A stretch of DNA of 64,000 nt from Pseudomonas tremae (GTDB lineage Bacteria > Pseudomonadota > Gammaproteobacteria > Pseudomonadales > Pseudomonadaceae), in contig NZ_LJRO01000048.1 in NCBI RefSeq assembly GCF_001401155.1, positions 62,001 through 126,000 of the forward strand, read 5' to 3'. Every line of letters starts with the position of its first letter. The stretch's first letter is position 1. Of the stretch, positions 39,271 to 48,629 are shown piece by piece. The position numbers and the translations under genes are program-made. The notes beneath the pieces were generated by a model. That model was not told where the DNA came from and did no database searches. It saw only the letters and a program-made list of their open reading frames with translations.

Positions 39271-40737
39271 ATGAAATTCAAAGATCTAAGGGATTTCGTG
39301 CAGCAGCTTGAGCAGCGCGGAGAGTTGAAGCGCATCCACATGCCTATCTCCCCAGTGCTGGAAATGACTGAAATCTGTGACCGTACCTTGCGCGCCAAGG
39401 GGCCGGCCCTGCTGTTCGAAAAACCGGTCGGCTTTGATATCCCGGTGCTGGGCAACCTGTTCGGTACGCCCGAGCGCGTCGCGATGGGCATGGGCGCCGA
39501 GGCGGTCAGCGAGCTGCGCGAGATCGGCAAGTTGCTGGCGTTCCTCAAGGAACCCGAGCCGCCCAAGGGCTTGAAGGATGCCTGGTCCAAACTGCCGATT
39601 TTCCGCAAGGTCATTGCCATGGCGCCCAAGGTCGTCAAGGACGCACCCTGCCAGGAGGTTGTCATTGAAGGTGACGACGTCGATCTCGGCATGCTGCCTG
39701 TGCAGACCTGCTGGCCGGGCGACGTTGCACCGCTGATCACCTGGGGCCTGACGGTCACCAAAGGTCCGAACAAAGAGCGCCAGAATCTCGGAATCTATCG
39801 CCAGCAAGTCATTGGCCGTAACAAGATCATCATGCGCTGGCTGAGCCATCGAGGCGGCGCGCTGGACTTCCGGGACTGGTGCGCAAAGCACCCCGGCGAA
39901 CCTTATCCGGTTGCCGTCGCGCTGGGCGCCGACCCGGCGACCATTCTCGGTGCCGTAACACCCGTGCCGGACAGCCTCTCCGAGTATGCCTTCGCCGGCC
40001 TGCTGCGAGGTTCGCGCACCGAGCTGATCAAATGCCGTGGCAGCAACCTGCAGGTGCCTGCCAGCGCTGAAATCGTGCTTGAGGGCGTGATTCATCCGGG
40101 CGAAATGGCTGACGAAGGGCCTTACGGCGACCACACCGGTTACTACAACGAAGTCGACAGCTTCCCGGTGCTGACCGTCGAGCGCATAACGCACCGCATC
40201 AAGCCGATCTATCACAGCACTTACACCGGACGGCCACCGGATGAGCCTGCGATTCTTGGCGTCGCCCTGAACGAAGTGTTCGTGCCGATCCTGCAAAAAC
40301 AGTTTCCCGAAATCGTCGATTTCTACCTGCCGCCGGAAGGTTGCTCGTATCGCATGGCGGTGGTGACCATCAAGAAACAGTATCCCGGCCACGCCAAACG
40401 CGTGATGCTGGGCGTATGGTCGTTCTTGCGCCAGTTCATGTACACCAAGTTCGTGATCGTCACCGACGACGACATCAATGCGCGCGACTGGAATGACGTT
40501 ATCTGGGCCATTACCACCCGAATGGACCCCAAGCGCGACACGGTCATGATCGACAACACACCCATCGACTACCTCGACTTCGCGTCTCCGGTCTCGGGGT
40601 TGGGATCGAAAATGGGGTTGGATGCCACTAACAAATGGCCAGGCGAGACTACGCGCGAGTGGGGCAGGGCGATCGTCAAGGACGAAGCCACCACACGCCG
40701 TGTGGACGAGATCTGGACTCAGCTGGGAATAGATTGA
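39271..40737 (+). CDS. ubiD: 3-octaprenyl-4-hydroxybenzoate carboxy-lyase UbiD
   Basis: This 488-residue prenylated-FMN decarboxylase acts in ubiquinone synthesis. Family residues appear in [21 protein letters not shown], the flavin/metal region [19 protein letters not shown], and [13 protein letters not shown]. The ATG at 39271 gives the family start [10 protein letters not shown]; one at 39259 is the alternative. The downstream flavoenzyme gene overlaps its stop by 1 bp, as ubiD and fre are neighbours in E. coli. Confidence 0.94.
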   Translation: MKFKDLRDFVQQLEQRGELKRIHMPISPVLEMTEICDRTLRAKGPALLFEKPVGFDIPVLGNLFGTPERVAMGMGAEAVSELREIGKLLAFLKEPEPPKGLKDAWSKLPIFRKVIAMAPKVVKDAPCQEVVIEGDDVDLGMLPVQTCWPGDVAPLITWGLTVTKGPNKERQNLGIYRQQVIGRNKIIMRWLSHRGGALDFRDWCAKHPGEPYPVAVALGADPATILGAVTPVPDSLSEYAFAGLLRGSRTELIKCRGSNLQVPASAEIVLEGVIHPGEMADEGPYGDHTGYYNEVDSFPVLTVERITHRIKPIYHSTYTGRPPDEPAILGVALNEVFVPILQKQFPEIVDFYLPPEGCSYRMAVVTIKKQYPGHAKRVMLGVWSFLRQFMYTKFVIVTDDDINARDWNDVIWAITTRMDPKRDTVMIDNTPIDYLDFASPVSGLGSKMGLDATNKWPGETTREWGRAIVKDEATTRRVDEIWTQLGID

Positions 40738-41705
40738 TGCGTGTAACCTTGCAGCCTTCAGGGGCAGTGCTGGAAACCCTGCCGGGCGAGCGGATCCTTG
40801 ATGCTGCACAGCGCCTGGGCCACGAATGCCCACAGAGCTGTCGCAACGGCAATTGCCATGTGTGCTCGGCCTTGCTGGTCGAAGGCCGCGTGACACAGTC
40901 GGGTCAGGTTCTGGATCACGGCGAAATTCATACCTGTGTGGCCGAGCCGCTTGAAGATTGCGTGGTGCTCTGGGATGGCGTGCTGGCCAAGGGCGAATTA
41001 CCGGTACGCAGCTTTGCGTGCCAGGTGAGCGAGTGTGTCGAGGTGGGAGGCGATGTCTGGCGTGTCGGCCTGCGCGCTCCTGCAGGCAAGTCGCCGCGTT
41101 ATCACGCGGGGCAGTACCTGATGATCGAGCGGGATAATGGCGACAAGTCGGCATTCTCCATCGCCTCTGCTCCGCACAACGGGCGTGATCTTGAATTGCA
41201 TGTACTGGCTCGCGAAGACAGTGCGCGCAGCTTGATCGAGCAGTTGCAACGCAACAAAATGGCGCGCGTCGAACTGCCGTTCGGTGACACCCACCTTGCC
41301 GAGCTGCCTGAAGGGCCGCTGGTCCTGATCGCTGCCGGTACGGGCATGGCGCAGATGAACAGCCTTATCGAACATTGTCGTTCCCGGGGCTTCAAGTACC
41401 CGGTACACCTGTATTGGGGCGTGCGGCGGCCTGACGATTTTTATCAGGTCAGTCACTGGGATGAGTGGGCGAAGCTGCCCAATCTCTTTCTGCACATGGT
41501 CGTCAGCGATGTGTGCGGGTGGGAGGGGCGTTGCGGCCTGCTGCACGAGGCCGTCTGCGAGGACATCAAGGACCTGTCCGGCGTGCATGTCTACGCCAGC
41601 GGCTCGCCTGCGATGATTTATGGAACGCTCGATGCGTTGGTCAATGCCGGTATGGACGCCCATCAGATGCGCGCAGATGTATTTGCCTACGCACCTCGTC
41701 CATGA
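40737..41705 (+). CDS. 2Fe-2S ferredoxin-reductase flavoprotein
   Basis: This 322-residue protein has three parts: a plant-type 2Fe-2S domain (CPQSCRNGNCHVC plus a fourth Cys in HTCVAEPL), an FAD-binding domain (YHAGQYLMIE, SAFSIASAP), and an NAD(P)-binding domain (LVLIAAGTGMAQMNSLIEH). It resembles CDP-6-deoxyglucoseen reductase and Fre-like reductases. Its overlap with ubiD suggests it supplies reduced flavin or electrons for ubiquinone synthesis, which is inference. Confidence 0.88.
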   Translation: MRVTLQPSGAVLETLPGERILDAAQRLGHECPQSCRNGNCHVCSALLVEGRVTQSGQVLDHGEIHTCVAEPLEDCVVLWDGVLAKGELPVRSFACQVSECVEVGGDVWRVGLRAPAGKSPRYHAGQYLMIERDNGDKSAFSIASAPHNGRDLELHVLAREDSARSLIEQLQRNKMARVELPFGDTHLAELPEGPLVLIAAGTGMAQMNSLIEHCRSRGFKYPVHLYWGVRRPDDFYQVSHWDEWAKLPNLFLHMVVSDVCGWEGRCGLLHEAVCEDIKDLSGVHVYASGSPAMIYGTLDALVNAGMDAHQMRADVFAYAPRP

Positions 41706-41912
41706 CGCCGGACTGACGGCAACACAACTGGAGTGTAAATTGCTTCAACTTTTTGTAGTTTCTGGCGATGTCATTGAGTAACCAGACGATTTTTGGCAAG
41801 ACAGGCCTTCGGCCTTGAGCGTTAACCGAACCACGATACCTTGATGCCGCTCACCCACGAGCGATTCAGCGGGGCTCGGTAAAGACTGACAGTCAGCCTG
41901 TCAGGGAGGCAA

Positions 41913-42581
41913 ATGGAGAATCCACTCAACGAATTGGCCGCTGCGGTACACGACGGCCTTGGCCTGACGTACCCGCCCGTTATAGATATGGGCCCTCAGC
42001 TTACTCGCGAGCAACTGCTCGCATCCATGAGCGCCACCATGCGCAGCCACAAGGGTGGCCCGGTCTGGCTGTTCGCTTACGGCTCGCTCATCTGGCGCCC
42101 TGAATGCACGGCCGTAGAAAGCCAGCGCGCTCGCGTGCACGGTTATCATCGCGGCCTTTACCTGTGGTCCCATGAACACCGCGGTACGCCGGAAGCGCCT
42201 GGCCTGGTATTCGGGCTGGATCGTGGCGGCTCATGCACCGGTTTCGCTTATCGCTTGCCGGATGAGTGCCTGGAAAAATCGCTGCTGGCCTTGTGGGAGC
42301 GCGAGATGCCTTATCCCTCGTATCGACCGCACTGGCTCAACTGCCGTCTTGAAGATGGTCGAAAAGTGCAGGCGTTGGGGTTCGTGCTGGAGCGGCATTT
42401 GCCCAGCTACGCGGGCAACTTGCCAGACAGCGTGTTGAGCCAGGTGCTGGCCACCGCCAGCGGGCGCTATGGAACCACCCGCGAATACGTTGAGCAGACT
42501 GCCAAGGCACTGCGTAGCCACGCCATGCCAGACCTGAATCTGGAGGCGCGGCTCAAGCGCTGCTGGTCAGAGACTGCCTGA
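41913..42581 (+). CDS. ChaC-like gamma-glutamylcyclotransferase
   Basis: This 222-residue protein has the cyclotransferase substrate loop [10 protein letters not shown] and a likely catalytic Glu in [14 protein letters not shown]. ChaC enzymes cleave glutathione to 5-oxoproline and Cys-Gly in the cytoplasm. An N-terminal extension of about 50 residues precedes the domain. The tail overlaps glpT by 15 bp in convergent orientation. Confidence 0.9.
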   Translation: MENPLNELAAAVHDGLGLTYPPVIDMGPQLTREQLLASMSATMRSHKGGPVWLFAYGSLIWRPECTAVESQRARVHGYHRGLYLWSHEHRGTPEAPGLVFGLDRGGSCTGFAYRLPDECLEKSLLALWEREMPYPSYRPHWLNCRLEDGRKVQALGFVLERHLPSYAGNLPDSVLSQVLATASGRYGTTREYVEQTAKALRSHAMPDLNLEARLKRCWSETA

Positions 42582-43940
42582 CTGGCCCTTGGTTTCGGGT
42601 GCGTCTCTGGACGTACTGGCGACCTGCTTGTGCCTCAGGGTCGGCGCGAGGAACACCATCGCCATGATGCATGCGCCGATCAACAGCACGAAGCCGCCAT
42701 CCCAGCCAAAATGGTCCACGGTGTAGCCCATCGCCGCGCTGGCCGCGACCGAGCCGCCCAAGTAGCCGAACAGTCCAGTAAAGCCAGCCGCTGTACCTGC
42801 TGCCTTCTTCGGCGCCAGTTCCAGCGCCTGCAAGCCGATCAGCATTACCGGGCCGTAGATCAGAAAGCCAATGGACACCAGCGCGATCATGTCGACGGTC
42901 GGGTTGCCTTCAGGGTTCAGCCAGTACACCAGCGTGGCGATGGTCACCAGAAACATGAATACCATGCCGGTCAGGCCGCGATTGCCCTTGAAAATCTTGT
43001 CGGACATCCAGCCGCACAACAGCGTGCCCGGAATGCCCGCCCACTCGTAGAGGAAGTAAGCCCATGAGGTCTTGTCGACCGTGAAGTGCTTGGCCTCTTT
43101 CAGGTAAGTCGGTGCCCAGTCCAGTACGCCGTAGCGCAACAGATAGACGAACACGTTGGCCATCGCGATGTACCACAGGAATTTATTGCGCAGCACGTAT
43201 TTGACGAAGATTTCCCTGGCGCTGAACTCTTCCTCATGGCTTTCATCGTAGCCTTCCGGGTAGTCGTTCTTGTAATGCTCGATAGGTGGCAGGCCCACTG
43301 ATTGCGGCGTGTCGCGCATCGTGGCGAAGGCGAAGACTGCGACCAGTAACGCAACAGCCGCCGGCACATAGAACGCCGCATGCCAGTCATTGGTCCAGCC
43401 CATGCCGAGCAGGAACAGCGGGCCGATCAGACCGCCACCGACGTTGTGCGCCACGTTCCAAACCGACACCACGCCGCCGCGCTCTTTCTGCGACCACCAG
43501 TGGACCATCGTCCGCCCGCTCGGTGGCCAGCCCATGCCCTGTGCCCAGCCATTGATGAACAGCAGCACGAACATGATCGTGACGCTGGACGTTGCCCAGG
43601 GTGCAAACCCGAAGATGAACATGATCCCGGCAGAGACCAGCAGGCCGAACGGCAGGAAGTAACGAGGGTTGGAGCGGTCCGAAATGATCCCCATAAGGAA
43701 TTTCGACAGGCCGTAAGCAATTGCGATGGCAGACATCGCCACGCCTAGCTGACCACGCGTATAGCCTTCGTCGATCAGGTACGGCATCGCCAGCGAGAAG
43801 TTCTTGCGCAGCAAATAGTAGCCGGCGTAACCGATAAAGATGCCTGCGAAGATCTGCCAGCGCAGGCGGCGATACGTGCTGTCGACTTTTTCTTCGGGAA
43901 GGGGTGTCTGGTGCCTGGCGGGACGGAAAAAACCAAACAT
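42567..43940 (-). CDS. glpT: Glycerol-3-phosphate transporter GlpT
   Basis: This 457-residue MFS protein of the organophosphate:phosphate antiporter family has about 12 membrane helices. Family segments include [21 protein letters not shown] (substrate-binding Arg/Lys) and [21 protein letters not shown]. It imports glycerol-3-phosphate in exchange for phosphate; GlpT is also the entry route for fosfomycin. AGGAGCATCTCC precedes the ATG. It holds the PA5235 position. Confidence 0.92.
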   Translation of the reverse strand: MFGFFRPARHQTPLPEEKVDSTYRRLRWQIFAGIFIGYAGYYLLRKNFSLAMPYLIDEGYTRGQLGVAMSAIAIAYGLSKFLMGIISDRSNPRYFLPFGLLVSAGIMFIFGFAPWATSSVTIMFVLLFINGWAQGMGWPPSGRTMVHWWSQKERGGVVSVWNVAHNVGGGLIGPLFLLGMGWTNDWHAAFYVPAAVALLVAVFAFATMRDTPQSVGLPPIEHYKNDYPEGYDESHEEEFSAREIFVKYVLRNKFLWYIAMANVFVYLLRYGVLDWAPTYLKEAKHFTVDKTSWAYFLYEWAGIPGTLLCGWMSDKIFKGNRGLTGMVFMFLVTIATLVYWLNPEGNPTVDMIALVSIGFLIYGPVMLIGLQALELAPKKAAGTAAGFTGLFGYLGGSVAASAAMGYTVDHFGWDGGFVLLIGACIMAMVFLAPTLRHKQVASTSRDAPETKGQSGSL

Positions 43941-44214
43941 GGAGATGCTCCTGATTATTGTTTTTCTTGCGAAAGCGAATATTACATTTTCATTACAGAA
44001 AAAAGCAGTGCCTCCCGGCTGATTCTTTGCAGGGATTACGGACGTTTTCCTGTTCTTTTATGAACATTCGGCAAATGTTTGTTTGTGTATCAAGAGTTTG
44101 GGATTACTCCTACAGGTCTATCGGAAGTCGCGCGCTGACTGGCCGGCCGACAGCCTTTTACCATCGTCGTCATTGCGCCAACGGGGCGCATCAAGACAAT
44201 GAGCCCATACAACA

Positions 44215-44841
44215 ATGAGAATTTCCGCGTTCATGATTGCAGCAGCATTGGCCCTGCCTGTCAGCGCAGCCGAGTCATTTCTGGTGCCGATGCACACGCC
44301 GACACCGGTTTTTCCCGCCGAGCTGATCAAGACCCGCTACGCCGGCAAGGTTCGGGCGCAACTGTGGATAAAGTCCGACGGCCAGATCCGCGAAGTCAGG
44401 GCCATCGAGAGCTGCCACCCGCAGCTCACCGAAGCGGTAGAGCAAACGCTCCGCCAATGGCGCTACAAGCCCTGGATCGGCACCGTCCCGGTGATTTTCG
44501 GCTCCCACGGCTATCGGCGTTTCAACACCGAAGTCACCGTCGGCCTCGGCAACATTCGTTGCGGCTACCTCAACCACGAAGTGAAATCCGCCCGCCAGGG
44601 CTACCCCAAAGAGCCGCTGAGTAAAGTCGACGTGTTTTCCTATACCGGGCAAGCCTTGTTCGGCAGCCATGTTGCGCACCAGCGCACTGAACCCGAGCGC
44701 AAAGCGTTGCTGGAACAACTGGGTGCAGCGATACCGACAGTGGTGAGCAACTACAGGAGCAATCCTGACCACCGGTATGGGGATTATCTGCCAGCACCGG
44801 TGAGGGTGTTGATGGCGGGGCTGGCTGAGGGTAGCGAATGA
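44215..44841 (+). CDS. Exported TonB C-terminal-domain protein, first of pair
   Basis: This 208-residue protein has a signal peptide (FMIAAALALPVSAAES) and then directly a TonB-C-like fold: TPVFPAELIKTRYAGKVRAQ, IKSDGQIREVRAIES, ALRQWRYKP-type segment QTLRQWRYKPW. There is no membrane anchor that would remain after cleavage, and no Pro-rich spacer, so it cannot act like classical TonB. The C-terminal 90 residues are unrecognised. Its stop overlaps the next gene (ATGA). Confidence 0.7.
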   Translation: MRISAFMIAAALALPVSAAESFLVPMHTPTPVFPAELIKTRYAGKVRAQLWIKSDGQIREVRAIESCHPQLTEAVEQTLRQWRYKPWIGTVPVIFGSHGYRRFNTEVTVGLGNIRCGYLNHEVKSARQGYPKEPLSKVDVFSYTGQALFGSHVAHQRTEPERKALLEQLGAAIPTVVSNYRSNPDHRYGDYLPAPVRVLMAGLAEGSE

Positions 44842-45473
44842 GCCGCGGGCTGAGTGTGATTGTGCTTGCGGGGTTGCTTTGGGCGGGGGCAGCACAGGCG
44901 TTGCCGTCGTATCCGGTGCCGTTGTACATGCCGGAGCCGGACTATCCGGTGTCAGTGCGTTATGCCTTGGTAAAAAACAGTGTCACCGTCAGGATTTTCA
45001 TTCAGGCCGACGGAGGTTTGCGCTTTCTTGAAGTGCGGGGGGCAACTGATCCGAGGTTCATCAGCCTGACCCGAAGTGCTGTTGAACAGTGGACCTTCGA
45101 ACCCTGGGAGCCACCGGACTCTCATCCCGAGGGCGAAGCAGTCACGGTCACGTTTACCTTCACAGGGCGACCGCACAGCAACCCGCCGCTGACATCCAAT
45201 GCCGAGCTGAAGCAGGAGTTGTGCTGGCAGTTGAATATGGAAATGTTCGAGGGTCGCAAATGGCGCAAGGACATCAAGCCGGACGTGATAATGCGAACAG
45301 AGCTGTACCTGTCGAGCGGTCCGGTCATAGAGCAATTCCTCACCCTGGACGAGCGTCAGGCACTGGTTCTTGAACTGCTGGAGGCGGTGCAGAGTATTGT
45401 CGCTCAATGTCAAAAGAATCCGATGCGCAGGTATGTTGATTATTTGCCGGAGAATGTGAGGAATGCTTTGTAA
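44838..45473 (+). CDS. Exported TonB C-terminal-domain protein, second of pair
   Basis: This 211-residue protein is a diverged paralogue of the preceding one: signal peptide (SVIVLAGLLWAGAAQA), PVPLYMPEPDYPVSVRYALVKN, FIQADGGLRFLEVRG, and SAVEQWTFEPW. Both end in the same pattern (NP-hydrophobic-RYxDYLPxxVRxL). It is translationally coupled to its partner. Function is unknown. Confidence 0.7.
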   Translation: MSRGLSVIVLAGLLWAGAAQALPSYPVPLYMPEPDYPVSVRYALVKNSVTVRIFIQADGGLRFLEVRGATDPRFISLTRSAVEQWTFEPWEPPDSHPEGEAVTVTFTFTGRPHSNPPLTSNAELKQELCWQLNMEMFEGRKWRKDIKPDVIMRTELYLSSGPVIEQFLTLDERQALVLELLEAVQSIVAQCQKNPMRRYVDYLPENVRNAL

Positions 45474-45570
45474 CAGTCTGGTTTGTTTTGAAGACTTGCA
45501 TCAGTTCCACTTGATGCACAGTGTCGGGGCCAAGGCATCATCGCCTTGGCCCCGGCCTTGTCACAAGAGA

Positions 45571-46080
45571 TTAGTGAGTAGTGCTCATATTCTGAATCGT
45601 TTCAAGCTGGCTCATGTCGAGCGCGCCGTGAGGGTTGATCGCGTTCGAGAAGTCTGTGATCGCGATTTCGATAGTGCCTCTCAGTACTTTGATCGCGTCA
45701 TCGATTTCTCGCGATGCCTCAGGTCCAAAAGTCACCTCGACCGCATGGCGGGATTCGGCCTCTCTGGTGCGAGCTTCCTCGGCGTTGCGTAGGGCCAATG
45801 CGTGCTCCGCTTCTTCGACCTGACGCTGTGCAAGTTGTAACGCAGCCTCTATGGCTCGCTGCTGCGCTGCTTGTTCTTCCGCGAGTCGTCGAGCTGCCGC
45901 TTCAGCCTCGGCTCTTGCGCGCGCTGCTTCTTCGGCTTGGCGTTGTGCGGCTTCTTGGGCCATGCGCTCTGCGTGTTGGCGTTCTTGTTCTTTTAATCGA
46001 GCGAGCAGTGATTCGAGGCTGATCTTGAACTCACCCAAGAATCGAATGCTCTGCATATAAAAATCAGCGTCAATCGTCAT
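45571..46080 (-). CDS. Coiled-coil protein of unknown function
   Basis: This 169-residue soluble protein has a central Ala/Glu/Arg/Gln-rich coiled coil (about residues 28-110) and a short C-terminal domain (VTFGPEASREIDDAIKVLRG). The coiled coil resembles the composition of the bacteriocin stalk upstream. Its start overlaps the preceding gene by 4 bp. I do not recognise a family. Compositional bias makes homology claims unsafe. Confidence 0.6.
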   Translation of the reverse strand: MTIDADFYMQSIRFLGEFKISLESLLARLKEQERQHAERMAQEAAQRQAEEAARARAEAEAAARRLAEEQAAQQRAIEAALQLAQRQVEEAEHALALRNAEEARTREAESRHAVEVTFGPEASREIDDAIKVLRGTIEIAITDFSNAINPHGALDMSQLETIQNMSTTH

Positions 46081-46361
46081 TGAAAAAAGTCAGTTTGCCC
46101 TCCACCTGGCATGTTGCGGATCAATGCCCTGTTTTCCATATCTTGTTTTGAGGATCCGGTGTCGCCCCACATGAATGTTATGTTGTCAATATGGTCTTGG
46201 CGCAAAGGGACGCGCTTACTAGTCATAAGATGATGCGTAGCATTAATATAACGCTCTACTACGTGTGACGGCGGTTGTCCGTCAGTATTTCCAGCATGAT
46301 GAGAAACCTCCAAATGCAGGAAGTCGGGAAGTTGATTGAGGTGATGAGTTAATTCGTCCAT
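46077..46361 (-). CDS. Unrecognised 94-residue protein
   Basis: This small soluble protein has no signal, membrane segment or motif I recognise; it is rich in His, Asp and Asn (MDELTHHLNQLPDFLHLEVS). AAAGGAA lies at a good distance before the ATG at 46361, and its stop couples to the coiled-coil gene, supporting a real two-gene unit. It lies just past the end of the bacteriocin immunity gene. Confidence 0.6.
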   Translation of the reverse strand: MDELTHHLNQLPDFLHLEVSHHAGNTDGQPPSHVVERYINATHHLMTSKRVPLRQDHIDNITFMWGDTGSSKQDMENRALIRNMPGGGQTDFFQ

Positions 46362-46397
46362 GGATAGTGTTCCTTTTATATTGAAATTGATAGTCGA

Positions 46398-46682
46398 CTA
46401 TGAGGTGGCAGATGTCTTGAAGCCTGGCTTGCCATTTTGAACTCGCCATTCTTTGATTACCTTCAGAACCCCTTAAGGGCTGTCCTCTTGGCCTTCCTCA
46501 GGATAAAATATGACGTCTGACTGTGCGGGGTGTTCGGTCACTTTAATGAAATGCTGCAACAACACGTCGACATATGCCCCATATTCTTTCCCTTCAAGCT
46601 TGTTGCGCTCGGGAGAGAACTCCCTCAAAAAATCAAGAAACTCTTCTTCAGTGTAATCTTCAATTTTTTCTTTCATAATCAT
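46398..46682 (-). pseudogene. DNase bacteriocin immunity gene with nonsense codon
   Basis: The first 69 codons encode an Im2/Im9-type immunity protein: YTEEEFLDFL, then VTEHPAQSDVIFYPEEGQEDSP. A TAA at 46473-46475 stops it there. Reading on in frame gives 24 more residues (GVLKVIKEWRVQNGKPGFKT and four more) before a TAG at 46398-46400. These match the normal family ending, EGI..IKEWR..NGK.GFK. The TAA replaces the usual Glu codon. The product would lack the last helix of the four-helix fold. The start overlaps the toxin stop (ATGA). Confidence 0.85.
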
Positions 46683-46966
46683 TGTGAACGGTTCCTATGA
46701 TGCTCTATATGTTGTTTTGGTGTCATGATGACTAGGTTGTCCATGTTATACACCGATCCGCTGTTTGCAATTTCTTCCTTGTGATGAATCTCGAATTTCG
46801 TACGCCGTCCTACCTGATCTTCTAATTTTGGATGCGGCGCGTTACCGGCCTTCATTAATTGCAGGTTCCGCTGACTAAACTGTTGACTGATTTCTGAGTC
46901 ATTTGCCACATCTTTCCAGATGGCTTCTCTCTGACGGCCGAAATTGCTGAAGCGTACCCCACGCAA
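46679..46966 (-). pseudogene. Bacteriocin fragment: HNH DNase domain
   Basis: A TTG at 46966 would give 95 residues, but the frame is open back to the amber codon, with GVASGFGERITNTWLDART and EGAPIPSQVADQLRG in front, which match the start of colicin E9-type nuclease domains. The HNH motif residues (HH in FEIHHKEEI, N in MDNLVI, H in QHIEHH) are intact, so the catalytic domain itself shows no lesion. Confidence 0.75.
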
Positions 46967-47182
46967 TTGATCTGCAACTTGAGAAGGAATTGGAGCCCCC
47001 TCAGCCCGAGTCCTAGCGTCTAACCAAGTGTTTGTTATGCGCTCACCAAACCCACTCGCAACCCCTGGAATCGACCTCGGGTCCTTGAACAGTAGATAGC
47101 TATCGGGCAGCCCGGAATCAATCGGCGATATGAGAATGTAGTCATCAGGATCATCTCGATCAATCGCCGGGTAAGCTTCAAG

Positions 47183-48436
47183 CTAGGGTACAAAAGGTGT
47201 CACCACGTTGCCTGGATCTACCGGCAAGGCTGGCGGCCCGACGGGTGAGCTTGTCGAGCTGTCCGCCGGTCGTGCTATTGGCGTCCATATCAGTGCTGGT
47301 GTGGACTCTCCGTCTCGGATAAATTCGTAGGAATTGTTCTGTGCGTTGTAGGTGAAACTTCTTACACGCACCTTGGTGCCGACTGTCACACCGTCCGCAG
47401 CCACCCAGCGCACAGCGCCGCTTGTTCCGGCTTCGCGGGACGTCAGCCGATGAGGCACATCTAGCGTGCCTTTGACGTTGGCAAGGTATTGCAGATCGAT
47501 ATGCGGTGGCAGGTTGAGCTGCGACAGAGGTGTGGCGATCACAGCAGGCGGCAGCTCTGAGTCGCCCAACGGTTGTGGATACATCGCCAACAACGTGACC
47601 AGATTGCTGCCCAGCGTTCTGGTCGCAACCCTGACGAGTTGGTCTTTCACGATGTTGGTCGCAATGGTTCTGATGCCCGATGCTGCGGTGGTGGTTGCAG
47701 CGGGGGCAACAGCTGACCACAGCTTGTCGATGCCAGCGGCCTGTCGTACTGATGCCCGCTCTGCATGCTGACTCGCCGCCTTGTTGGCCAGCGACAATTC
47801 AGCATGGCGCATGGAAAGCGCTGCTGATTGCTCATTGAGAAGCGTGACCGAATCGGCAAGAAGCTTTGCTTCGTAGGTTTGAGATAAAGCGTTTACCCAC
47901 GCTTCATGGGCCTGCTGCACACGTTGAGGATCCCCCTGACTGTAGTGCACCAGATAGTTCAGGTGGTCTTTTTGTGTGGAATGATCAAGTTCTTGGCCGG
48001 TGAGACCAAGAGCCTGAGCGCAACGCTCTTCCAGTAGCGAATTTTTGGATTCAATTAAATAATTTATCCTGGCCTTTTCCTGAAGTATCAGGTCGCGAAT
48101 TTGTTGTTCGTTTGAGTAGTCGACATTATGATCGAGCTTCGACGCTATTTCTTCCTGAATAGAATTCGGCAGCCTTCCAGATGTCTGCGAATAGTTTTGT
48201 GCCAATCCAGATTGTAAAGATGGATAGGCATTTGTCAGCGTTTCAAGAGCCTGTCTATGGGCCTGATCTGTTTCGGTCTGCGAACGTACTTGCGCTTCAA
48301 TGCGTGCTCGTTCTGCAGCTTCTGTCTGCGCTCTTGCTTGAGCCGCTGCATGTTCTGTAGCCTGCCGCTCTGCCTGCGCTTGAGCTTCAGCATATGCTTG
48401 AGCTTGTGCTGCTTGCTGTTGTGCTCGCGCCTTTAA
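47183..48436 (-). pseudogene. Bacteriocin fragment: coiled coil and pyocin-S translocation domain
   Basis: This is the middle open segment of the disrupted bacteriocin. A TTG at 48205 could start 340 residues (MAQNYSQTSGRLPN...), but it has no ribosome site, and the frame is open for 77 codons further upstream with coiled-coil sequence. The segment ends VDPGNVVTPFVP at the amber codon. The tail SSTSSPVGPPALPVDPGNVV is the usual linker into the nuclease part of S-type pyocins. Confidence 0.75.
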
Positions 48437-48629
48437 TCGCCTGCGTCTTCGCTTACTGCTTGATGCTCCTGTATTGGTAAAGCCCCTCCGAAGAAACCAG
48501 TATTTTGAGGCTTGGTTGAGCTACCGTGACTTATGTTTACAGTTCCATTTGTCTGGTCATGCAATATATTTGTTCGTCGCTTTTTTCGTGTGGCCATACA
48601 GTTCTCCTTGTCTGTATGGCTATGTTGTT

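Larger units (their letters stand above)
46679..48597 (-). pseudogene. S-type (colicin E9-like) DNase bacteriocin, disrupted
   Basis: AAGGAG lies 6 nt before an ATG at 48597. The frame gives 54 residues (MATRKKRRTNILHD..., GSSTKPQNTGFFGGALP) and stops at a TAA (48433-48435). A -1 shift there enters a second frame, open from about 48436: Arg/Ala/Gln-rich coiled coil, then a pyocin-S translocation domain. That frame ends at a TAG (47183-47185). The same frame then continues through LEAYPAIDRDDPDDYIL to an HNH nuclease ending KFEIHHKEEI...DNLVIMTPKQHIEHHRN. The repaired protein would be about 639 residues. Base composition is AT-richer than the neighbours, suggesting transfer. Confidence 0.85.

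Noticed and set aside
39286..41154. 622-residue reading frame opposite ubiD and the flavin reductase
   Set aside because: It crosses two real coupled genes on the other strand and has biased, motif-free sequence.
48433..48441. Programmed -1 frameshift in the bacteriocin
   Set aside because: The zero-frame bases (GGC GAT TAA) do not form an X XXY YYZ slippery heptamer, and the gene also carries an amber codon, so mutation is the simpler reading.
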